From: Desertimonas sp963772825
Lineage (GTDB): Bacteria > Actinomycetota > Acidimicrobiia > Acidimicrobiales > Ilumatobacteraceae
NCBI GenBank assembly: GCA_963772825.1
Contig: CAVYYX010000022.1
Span: 228,260-292,259 of the forward strand
Length of the DNA: 64,000 nt
Reading direction: 5' to 3'
The notes under the pieces were generated by a model. It had not been told where the DNA came from. It saw only the letters and a program-made list of their open reading frames with translations, and ran no database searches. Numbering within the stretch: position 1 is the stretch's first letter; each line of letters opens with the position of its first letter. The translations under genes were made by a program, and so were the position numbers. Positions 43,495-50,890 of the stretch are shown here, piece by piece.

Positions 43495-44088
43495 ATGGCT
43501 GCGCGGTTTGGCTACCCGGTCACCCTCGACCTCCACGGAATCCCGGTCCTCGTCGTCGGCGCCGGCCCGGTCGCCGCCCGCAAGGTCGCCGGCCTCGCCG
43601 CGGCCGGGGCGGTGGTCCGCGTCGTTGCCCCGGACGTGTCTGCGGGGATGACCGCCGAGGTCGACGAGGGTCATGTCGAAACGCTCACTCGGCGCCCGTT
43701 CCAGCCGAACGACGTCGTTGGGATGCGCTTGGTGGTCGCGGCGACCGGGTCCGACGCCGATCACGACGTCGCCGTCGCGGCCTCGGCGGCAGGGATCTGG
43801 GTCAACGCCGCCGACCGTCCCGACGACTGCTCGTACATCCTGCCCGCCGTCGCTCGTCATGGCGCGGTGAGCATCGCCGTGAGCAGCGACGGCACAAGTC
43901 CCGCCCTCGCCCAGCGGCTGCGCGACGACGCCGCCCGCCTGCTCAACGATGACGTCGCGGCGCTCGCCGACCGCCTGTCCCGCCAGCGCACCGCGATCAA
44001 GGCCGAGGGCGGATCCACAGAGCTCCACGACTGGAGCGGCGACATCGAGGCCATCCTCGGCCCCCCGCCGTCGCCGTCCCCCAGCTAG
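43495..44088 (+). CDS. precorrin-2 dehydrogenase / sirohydrochlorin ferrochelatase-type protein
   Basis: Bifunctional Met8/CysG N-terminal type: oxidises precorrin-2 (product of CobA) with NAD and may insert iron to give siroheme. VTLDLHGIPVLVVGAGPVAARKV is the NAD site; VVAATGSDADHDVAVAA and NAADRPDDCSYILPAV with the conserved Asp and Cys-Ser are family features. 197 residues from ATG 43495; the upstream ATG at 43459 would precede the -10 box. Confidence 0.9.
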   Translation: MAARFGYPVTLDLHGIPVLVVGAGPVAARKVAGLAAAGAVVRVVAPDVSAGMTAEVDEGHVETLTRRPFQPNDVVGMRLVVAATGSDADHDVAVAASAAGIWVNAADRPDDCSYILPAVARHGAVSIAVSSDGTSPALAQRLRDDAARLLNDDVAALADRLSRQRTAIKAEGGSTELHDWSGDIEAILGPPPSPSPS

Positions 44089-44114
44089 GGTCGCGGCCAA
44101 GTCACCGTCGCGAA

Positions 44115-44143
44115 CGGCCTGCGTGGCCGGGAAACGCAACGAA
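44115..44143 (+). repeat. family A repeat, right-half copy A5
   Basis: CGGCCTGCGTGGCCGGGAAA followed by CGCAACGAA lies 10 bases before the alcohol dehydrogenase start; only the right half is present. Confidence 0.6.
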
Positions 44144-44153
44144 GGGGGTTGTG

Positions 44154-45263
44154 ATGAAGACACAGGCCGCGATCCTTTGGGAGCTCGGGGCACCGTGGAG
44201 CGTCGAGGAGATCGAGCTCGATCCGCCCGGGCCAGGCGAGGTCCTCGTCAAGTTGGCCGCCTCGGGGATGTGCCACTCCGACGAGCACCTCGTGACCGGG
44301 GACCTGCCCTTCGCCCTGCCGATCATCGGCGGTCACGAAGGAGGCGGCGTCGTCGAGGAGGTTGGCGAGGGCGTCAGCTGGCTGACACCGGGCGACCACG
44401 TCGTGTTCGGTTTCATCCCCTCGTGTGGCCGCTGCCCGAGCTGCTCGACGGGCCACCAGAACCTGTGTGACCTCGGCGCCCTGATCGGACTCGGCATGCA
44501 GGTCGACGGCACGGCTCGGCACCACGGCCAGGGCAAGGACCTCGGCATCATGTGCATGCTCGGCACGTTCGCCCACCACACCGTCGTCAACGAGGCGAGC
44601 TGCATCAAGGTCGACCAGGACGTGCCGCTCGACCGGGCGTGCCTGCTCGGCTGTGGTGTGGTCACCGGGTGGGGTTCCAGTGTCTACGCCGCGGAGGTCG
44701 GACCCGGTGACGTTGTGGCCGTCGTGGGAATCGGGGGAATCGGCATCAACGCAGTGCAGGGCGCTCGGCTCGCCGGGGCCAAGCAGATCTGGGCGATCGA
44801 CCCCGTCGAGTTCAAGCGGTCCAAGGCCCTCGAGTTCGGGGCGACGCACACCGCCGCATCACTCGAAGATGCGCTGCCGGCGATCGGCGAGGCGTCGTGG
44901 GGACGGATGGCCGACAAGGTCATCCTGTCGATGGGCGTCGGCAGTGGCGAGCTGCTCGCCGCCGCCCTGGCGATCACCGCCAAGCGCGGGCGAGTCGTCG
45001 TCACCAACATCCACCCCGCGTTGGAGACGTCGGCGAACATCAGCCTGCTCGACCTCACGTTGATGGAGAAGCAGGTCGTGGGCTCGCTGTTCGGCTCCGG
45101 CAACCCGCGCGCCGACATCCCGAGGATCCTCGACCTCTATCACCGGGGGCAGGTCGACCTCGACGGCTTGGTCACCAAGACCTATCCGCTCGACGGGGTC
45201 AACGACGGCTACGCCGACATGCGCGACGGCAAGAACCTGCGCGGCGTTCTGATCTATCAGTAG
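44154..45263 (+). CDS. NDMA-dependent (mycofactocin-type) zinc alcohol dehydrogenase
   Basis: Medium-chain zinc alcohol dehydrogenase of the Rxyl_3153/NDMA-dependent family, whose tightly bound NAD is recycled by mycofactocin. Catalytic zinc ligands Cys40, His61 and Glu62 (GMCHSDEH, GGHEGGG), structural zinc cysteines 91, 94, 97 and 105 (CGRCPSCSTGHQNLC), NAD fold VVAVVGIGGIGINAVQGARL. 369 residues, ending ADMRDGKNLRGVLIYQ, typical of this family. ATG 44154 or GTG 44151; GAAGGGGG is a good Shine-Dalgarno. Presence with mftA/mftC in one window supports a mycofactocin link (inference). Confidence 0.88.
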   Translation: MKTQAAILWELGAPWSVEEIELDPPGPGEVLVKLAASGMCHSDEHLVTGDLPFALPIIGGHEGGGVVEEVGEGVSWLTPGDHVVFGFIPSCGRCPSCSTGHQNLCDLGALIGLGMQVDGTARHHGQGKDLGIMCMLGTFAHHTVVNEASCIKVDQDVPLDRACLLGCGVVTGWGSSVYAAEVGPGDVVAVVGIGGIGINAVQGARLAGAKQIWAIDPVEFKRSKALEFGATHTAASLEDALPAIGEASWGRMADKVILSMGVGSGELLAAALAITAKRGRVVVTNIHPALETSANISLLDLTLMEKQVVGSLFGSGNPRADIPRILDLYHRGQVDLDGLVTKTYPLDGVNDGYADMRDGKNLRGVLIYQ

Positions 45264-45272
45264 CGACCGCTG

Positions 45273-46695
45273 TCAGCACGTGACGTCCCACGGCGGGACG
45301 ATGCCGACCTGGTTCTCCTGCGGGCCGTCGGCTGGCACCGAGCTGTCCACGGTGGTGTCCTCGGTCGGCGGGACGGTCGCGATGGCGGTGGTCGTCGGCG
45401 CGGTGGCCACCGAGCTCGACTCGGTCGGCGCAGCGACGGTGGTGGTCGACCCGCGCGGGGTGGCGATCGTCGTCTCGTCGAAGACCTGCGTGGGAGCATC
45501 GGCCAGCGACGTCTCGCCACGGAACATGCCGAGGATCGCCTGCATGTTCTCGCCGTCCGTGTTGGGGACGAGCACCGACGCGCCGCTGACGTTTCGCGGG
45601 AGTCGACTCGATCTGGTAGGTGAGGATCGACGCCGGGTCGACGTCGTTCATCACCCCGGCGAACTCCAGCATGCGCGCTGCCGTGAGGTTGCGGTCGGTG
45701 ACCACGTACTCCGTCGCGGCGCGGATCAGGCCGCGGGCGACGCGGGGATTGAGGGGCCCTTCGTCGAGGACGCTCGACAGGGTGCGGCGGATGAAGTCCT
45801 GCTGACGTGAGACGCGGCCGAGATCGCTTGCTGGATCCTCCTGCCAGTTGCCGCTGCCCGGCGGGTCCTCGAAGTCGTAGTGCCGCGAGCGCACGTAGGC
45901 CAGGGCGTGCTCGCCGTCGAAGACGAAACAACCGGTCGTCGGGACGTTGAGTCCGGTGTTCTCGTCGCGGGCGGGGAACTCGAACGGCACAGCGACGCCT
46001 CCAACGGCGTCGACGAGCGTCTTGAAGGCGCAGAAGTCGACCTGCAGGTAGTGGTCGATCGGCACGCCGAAGTTCTCGAAGATCGCGTCGATCAGGCGCT
46101 GAGGGTCGTCGCGCCGGTAGGCCGAATTGATCCGTGACTTCGAGCCGCCGATGTCGATGTAGAGGTCGCGGGGGAACGAGAGCACGGCGACGCGGTCTGC
46201 GTCGGGGTCGACGCGCAGCACCATGATCGTGTCGCTGCGCTCGCCCATTCCCTCGCGGTCCCCGAAGGCGCCGGCGTAGGGCGAGTCGGGGTCGATGCAG
46301 GCCCCGTTGTCGGCCCCGGTGATGAGGAAGTTCTGGGCCTCGGGGTCGGCGTCTGGAAAGGTCGTGAGCGGCCCTGCGGTGGTCGTCGGAGGGCGCGAAT
46401 CGTCGGCCACCGCGGTGGGCGGCGACGTCGTTGCGCCGCTGTCGGACGGCCCAGCGGCGGTCGTCGACCCGGTCGTCTCCGGCGGAATGGTCGCCGGGGC
46501 TGGGTCGGGACCGGCGGCGGCGGCGATCTCGGCGGGATCTTGCAGGTCGACGATGTTGCGCTGGCGGACGACGACGTATCCGGCGATCAACGCCGCGGCG
46601 ACGAGAAAGCAGACCACTGCCGACGCGAACGCTCCGACGATGGCGAGACGCTCGGGCCAAGTTCGCCGAGGGCTGGAGCCCGGGTCATCAGCCAT
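45273..46695 (-). CDS. LytR-CpsA-Psr family protein, frame break near the C-terminus
   Basis: Transfers glycopolymers from lipid carriers to peptidoglycan. N-terminal cytoplasmic tail, one helix (about residues 18-45), Thr/Pro-rich stalk, then the LCP domain: ERSDTIMVLRVDPDADRVAVLSFPRDLYIDIGG, KSRINSAYRR, GVPIDHYLQVDFCAFKTLVDAVGGV and RSRHYD. The frame shifts at the CCC run (45598-45600): QIESTP is followed in the next frame by NVSGASVLVPNTDGENMQAI and a Thr/Val/Pro-rich tail ending at 45273. Without repair the frame would run to 45199, overlapping the alcohol dehydrogenase. Confidence 0.87.
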
Positions 46696-46723
46696 ATTCG
46701 CGGCCGAGGCTAGTTCTGGATGG

Positions 46724-49261
46724 TTACGCGAGCGTGGCAGTGATCGCCACGTCGTCCGCTGCCCGGAGCGTCAAGGTCGTGACCGACAGCGCCTCGGCGA
46801 CGTCGTCGCGTGCGATGTCCACGGCGGCGAGCCAGTTCACCGGGCCGGCGACGTCGAGGGTCGCGACGGCGGCACGCTGGCTGAGCTTGGCCTCCGTCTT
46901 CAGCCGACGGACCCGACCGAGCACCTCGCTGATCGCCTCCAGTGACGGTGGCTCGGCGCCGTGACGACCGGCGTGGTCGGGCCAGGCGGCCACGTGCACG
47001 CTGCCGTCGTGCCACCAACTCCATGCCTCCTCGGCGGCGAAGGGCAGCGTCGGGGCGAGCAGCCGCTGTAACACGTCGAGGGCGGTCCGCAGTGCGTCGC
47101 GGGCCGACGCCGCCGGTTGCGGGCCGCGGCTGCCGTACGCCCGCCCCTTGACGAGCTCGACGTAGTCGTCGCAGAACCACCAGAAGAACTCCTCGGTGCG
47201 TTCCAGAGCCCTCGCATAGTCGAAGCCTTCGTAGGCGGCAGTCGCCTCGTCGATGACCGCGGCGAGGCGCGTGAGCATCGCCGCGTCGACCGGCTCGTGA
47301 GCGACGGGCTCGGCGTCCGTGCCGGCCCCGATGCCAAGGACGAATTTGGTGACGTTGAGCAGCTTGGTGGCCAGGCGCCGGCCGACCTTCATCTGCTCCT
47401 CGCTGTAGGCCGTGTCGACACCTGGGCGAGCCGACAGCGACCAGTAGCGCACGGCGTCCGTCCCGTACTGCTCGAAGAGGCCCATCGGGGTGACGACGTT
47501 GCCGACGGACTTGGACATCTTCTTGCGGTCGGGGTCGAGGATCCAGCCGTTGATCATGGCGTTCGGCCACGGCAGCGAGCCATGCTCGTAGTGGGCCCGA
47601 ACGACCGTGGCGAACAGCCAGGTGCGGATGATCTCCGGACCTTGCGGACGCAGGTCCATCGGAAAGACCCGGGCGAACAGGTCGGGGTCGTCGATCCACC
47701 CGCCGGCGATCTGCGGGGTGAGCGACGACGTTGCCCAGGTGTCCATGATGTCGCCGTCGGCGGCGAAGCCACCGGGCCGGTCGCGTTGGTCGGCCGTGTA
47801 GCCCGGCGGCGCGTCGGTGGATGGGTCGATCGGCAGCGTGTCGGTAGCGGGGCTGATCGGCTGGTCGTAGGCGATCTCGCCGTCGTCATCGATCGGGTAC
47901 CACAGGGGGATCGGCACGCCGAAGAAGCGTTGGCGGCTGATCAGCCAGTCGCCGTTGAGGCCCTCGACCCAGTGGGTGTAGCGGTGGCGCATGTGGTCCG
48001 GGTACCACGCCAGCTCCTTGCCACGGGCGAGCAGCGCCTCGCGTCGGTCCTCGTCGCGGCCGCCGTTGCGGATGTACCACTGGCGGCTCGTCACGATCTC
48101 CAGCGGACGGCTGCCCCGCTCGTAGAACTTGACCGGATGGGAGATGGGCTGGGGCTCGCCGATCAGCTCGCCCGAGTCGCGGAGGGCGTCGACGGTCGCG
48201 TTCTGCGCTTGCTTCACGGTGCGGCCGGCGAGTGCGTCGTAGACGGCGCGGCCGCCATCACCGTCGATCCACTCTGGGGTTGTGGCGACGAATCTTCCGT
48301 CTCGTCCGATCACGCTGCGCGTCGGGAGGTCGAGCTCGCGCCACCAGATGACGTCGGTGACGTCGCCGAACGTGCAGACCATTGCGATGCCCGTGCCCTT
48401 GTCGGGTTCCGCCAGGGGGTGGGCGAGGATCGGAACCTCGACGTCGAACAACGGAGTGCGCACGGTCGTCCCGAAACGCGACTTGTAGCGCTCGTCGTCG
48501 GGATGGGCGACGAGCGCCACGCAGCTGATGATCAGCTCGGGGCGCGACGTCTCGATGAGCACGTCGTCCCGTCCCGGGCCGTGGAAGACGACGGTGTGGT
48601 AAGCGCCGGGACGCTCGCGATCCTCGATCTCCGCCTGGGCGACTGCCGTCTGGAAGTCGACGTCCCAGACGGTCGGCGCGTCGCTGCTGTAGGCCTCTCC
48701 ACGGGCCAGGTTGTTGAGGAACGCCTGCTGGCTGACCCGCCGGCTGGCCTCGCCGACGGTGGTGTACAGCAGCGTCCAGTCGACCGACAGGCCGAGCCTG
48801 CGGAAGACCTCTTCGAAGACGGCTTCGTCGGTGGCCGTCAGCTCCTCGCAGAGCTCGATGAAGTTGGGCCGCGAGATCGGGGTCTCCTCGGTGCCCTTCG
48901 GGACGTCGCCGCGGTACGGCGGCGTGAACGTCGGGTCATACGGACGAGCGGGGTCGCATCGCACGCCGTAGTAGTTCTGTACGCGGCGCTCGGTGGCCAG
49001 GCCGTTGTCGTCCCACCCGAGCGGGAAGAACACGTGCTTGCCGCGCATCCGGTGGTAGCGGGCGACGGCATCGAACTGGGTGTAGCCGAAGATCGTGCCC
49101 ATGTGCACGGAACCCGAGACCGTGGGCGGCGGCGTGTCGATGGAAAAGACGTCGCCACGGCCGGCGGAGCGGTCGAAGCGATACACGTCGGCGGTGCCCC
49201 AGACCTCCGCCCAGCGCGCTTCGATGCCGTCCAGCGTGGGCTTGTCGGGGACCTCGGCCAT
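46724..49261 (-). CDS. valS: valyl-tRNA synthetase
   Basis: 845-residue class I synthetase charging tRNA-Val. The HIGH-type motif is SVHMGTIFGYTQFD and the KMSKS loop is DRKKMSKSVGNVV; the editing domain and the WDVDFQTAVAQAE segment fit ValS. The form lacks the long C-terminal coiled coil of most bacterial ValS, as in the short archaeal-like type. TATCCT (minus strand, 49274-49269) is 7 bases before ATG 49261, suggesting a leaderless transcript. Divergent from cysS. Confidence 0.95.
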   Translation of the reverse strand: MAEVPDKPTLDGIEARWAEVWGTADVYRFDRSAGRGDVFSIDTPPPTVSGSVHMGTIFGYTQFDAVARYHRMRGKHVFFPLGWDDNGLATERRVQNYYGVRCDPARPYDPTFTPPYRGDVPKGTEETPISRPNFIELCEELTATDEAVFEEVFRRLGLSVDWTLLYTTVGEASRRVSQQAFLNNLARGEAYSSDAPTVWDVDFQTAVAQAEIEDRERPGAYHTVVFHGPGRDDVLIETSRPELIISCVALVAHPDDERYKSRFGTTVRTPLFDVEVPILAHPLAEPDKGTGIAMVCTFGDVTDVIWWRELDLPTRSVIGRDGRFVATTPEWIDGDGGRAVYDALAGRTVKQAQNATVDALRDSGELIGEPQPISHPVKFYERGSRPLEIVTSRQWYIRNGGRDEDRREALLARGKELAWYPDHMRHRYTHWVEGLNGDWLISRQRFFGVPIPLWYPIDDDGEIAYDQPISPATDTLPIDPSTDAPPGYTADQRDRPGGFAADGDIMDTWATSSLTPQIAGGWIDDPDLFARVFPMDLRPQGPEIIRTWLFATVVRAHYEHGSLPWPNAMINGWILDPDRKKMSKSVGNVVTPMGLFEQYGTDAVRYWSLSARPGVDTAYSEEQMKVGRRLATKLLNVTKFVLGIGAGTDAEPVAHEPVDAAMLTRLAAVIDEATAAYEGFDYARALERTEEFFWWFCDDYVELVKGRAYGSRGPQPAASARDALRTALDVLQRLLAPTLPFAAEEAWSWWHDGSVHVAAWPDHAGRHGAEPPSLEAISEVLGRVRRLKTEAKLSQRAAVATLDVAGPVNWLAAVDIARDDVAEALSVTTLTLRAADDVAITATLA

Positions 49262-49311
49262 CCCGGAAAGGATAAGGAGCCGCGACGCTGCCCACGCCGG
49301 GGAGAGGGCTC

Positions 49312-49317
49312 TAGCCT
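49312..49317 (+). promoter_or_regulatory. candidate -10 box of leaderless cysS
   Basis: TAGCCT ends 6 bases before the GTG at 49324. The divergent valS has TATCCT 7 bases before its ATG, so the 62-base spacer may hold two back-to-back leaderless promoters. Confidence 0.4.
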
Positions 49318-49323
49318 TGTGGA

Positions 49324-50682
49324 GTGCTTCGCCTCTACGACACGGCTACCCGCCAGGTTCGTGAGCTCGCCCTGCGTGAGCCCGGCAAGGTGGGTATCTA
49401 TGTGTGCGGGCCGACGGTCGACGGACCGCCGCATCTCGGCCACGGCCGCTTCGCCATCGTCTACGACGTGCTCCGCCGCTACCTCGAGTGGAGCGGACTC
49501 GAGGTTCGCTTCGTCACCAACATCACCGACATCGACGACAAGATCATCGCCCGGGCCCAACGGGAGAGCCGCCCGTGGGATGAGATCGCTCGTCGCTGCG
49601 AGAACGTGTGGTTCCGGGCGATGGACGGAATCAACGTCAAGGCGCCAACCGATACCCCCCACGCCACCGACTACGTCGACGAGATGGTGGCGATGATCGC
49701 GGAGCTCGTCGAGCGGGGCAGCGCCTACGTCACCGACGACGGCGTGTACTTGTCCGTGCAGTCTGTGCCCGACTACGGGCTGCTCGCTCACCAGTCGCTC
49801 GACGACCTGCTCGCCGGCGGCGGCGATCGCACGGTGTTCGGAGCCGACACCAAGCGCCATCCCGCCGACTTCGCCCTCTGGAAGTTGGCGAAACCCGACG
49901 AGCCGGCATGGCCCTCGCCGTGGGGCGACGGGCGCCCCGGATGGCACAGCGAGTGCGTGGTGATGAGCCTGCAACTGCTCGGCGAGGGTTTCGACCTCCA
50001 CGGCGGCGGGCAGGACCTGCGCTTTCCGCACCACGAGAACGAGCGGGCCCAGGCGGTGGCCCTCGGCAAGCGTTTCTGCAACCACTGGATCCACAACGGG
50101 TTCGTCGTCGACGCCGACGGCGAGAAGATGTCCAAGAGCATCGGCAACGTCGACAACCTGCTCGATCTCATCGAGCAGTACGACCCGCGGACGTACCGCA
50201 TGCTGCTGCTGCAGAGCCACTACCGCAGCCCGCTGCGTGTCGGTCAGGTCAACCTGGCGGCCGCCGAGAAATCGTTGAGCGGACTCGACGCCTTGATGGC
50301 TCGCGGGGCCGCTGTCGATGGTCAAGTGCCCGATGCCGAGGTGCTCGATCGGTTCCGGGCAGCGATGGACGACGACCTCGACACGCCCAAGGCGATGGCG
50401 CTGATGTTCGACACCGTGCGCCGGGCCAACACGGTGCTCGACGCCGCCGACGACGGGGCGGCGGCTCCGCTCGTGGCTGCCGTCCGCGAGATCGCCGGCG
50501 CTGTCGGGCTGCGGCTCGGTGATACGACAGCGGTGCCCGACGAGGTCCTCGCCCGTGCGGCCGCAATCGACGAGGCACGCGCCGGCAAGGATTACGCAAC
50601 GGCTGACGAAGTCCGCGCCGCCTTGGTGGCCGACGGATGGATCGTCGAGACGACCGCCGACGGCACTGTCGTGCGCAGATGA
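49324..50682 (+). CDS. cysS: cysteinyl-tRNA synthetase
   Basis: Charges tRNA-Cys. Zinc-site cysteine in YVCGPTVDGPPHLGHGR (HIGH motif HLGH), WHSECVVMS, HGGGQDLRFPHHENERAQ and KMSKS (GEKMSKSIGN) are present. The 452 residues include the C-terminal DALR/anticodon-binding part, which separates it from the shorter mycothiol ligase MshC. Three family A repeats follow the stop. Confidence 0.94.
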   Translation: MLRLYDTATRQVRELALREPGKVGIYVCGPTVDGPPHLGHGRFAIVYDVLRRYLEWSGLEVRFVTNITDIDDKIIARAQRESRPWDEIARRCENVWFRAMDGINVKAPTDTPHATDYVDEMVAMIAELVERGSAYVTDDGVYLSVQSVPDYGLLAHQSLDDLLAGGGDRTVFGADTKRHPADFALWKLAKPDEPAWPSPWGDGRPGWHSECVVMSLQLLGEGFDLHGGGQDLRFPHHENERAQAVALGKRFCNHWIHNGFVVDADGEKMSKSIGNVDNLLDLIEQYDPRTYRMLLLQSHYRSPLRVGQVNLAAAEKSLSGLDALMARGAAVDGQVPDAEVLDRFRAAMDDDLDTPKAMALMFDTVRRANTVLDAADDGAAAPLVAAVREIAGAVGLRLGDTTAVPDEVLARAAAIDEARAGKDYATADEVRAALVADGWIVETTADGTVVRR

Positions 50683-50685
50683 CCG

Positions 50686-50811
50686 TTCATTGCGTTACCC
50701 GGCCACGCAGGCCCTTCATCGCGTTCCCCGGCCACGCAGTCCGTTCATTGCGTTCCCCGGTCACGCAGGCCGCAGTTGGCCACTCCTCGGCTGGCGCCTC
50801 GTCGTTCGCAT
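50686..50811 (-). repeat. three tandem family A units (29-bp period) plus one full family A element
   Basis: TTCATTGCGTTACCCGGCCA, with slight changes, recurs at 50686, 50715 and 50744. Only the last copy continues into the left-half block (CACTCCTCGGCTGGCGCCTC, to about 50811). They fill the gap between cysS and the acyltransferase gene. Confidence 0.8.
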
Positions 50812-50877
50812 CGGTCGTTCGGTGGCGCCTCGTCGTTCGCATCGGTCCTTCGGTGGCGCCTCCTCGTTCGCATCGGT
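50792..50877. repeat. 31-bp tandem repeat, about 2.8 copies
   Basis: Units beginning TGGCGCCTCGTCGTTCGCAT start at 50792, 50823 and 50854. The unit is an expansion of the left-half block of the family A element. Confidence 0.85.
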
Positions 50878-50890
50878 GCAGAACGTCTCG

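Noticed and set aside
49324..50682. Mycothiol ligase MshC instead of CysS
   Set aside because: The protein has the full C-terminal anticodon-binding region and length of CysS.
50686..50877. Possible CRISPR-like repeat block
   Set aside because: The repeats are directly adjacent tandem units related to the dispersed family A, with no unique spacers.
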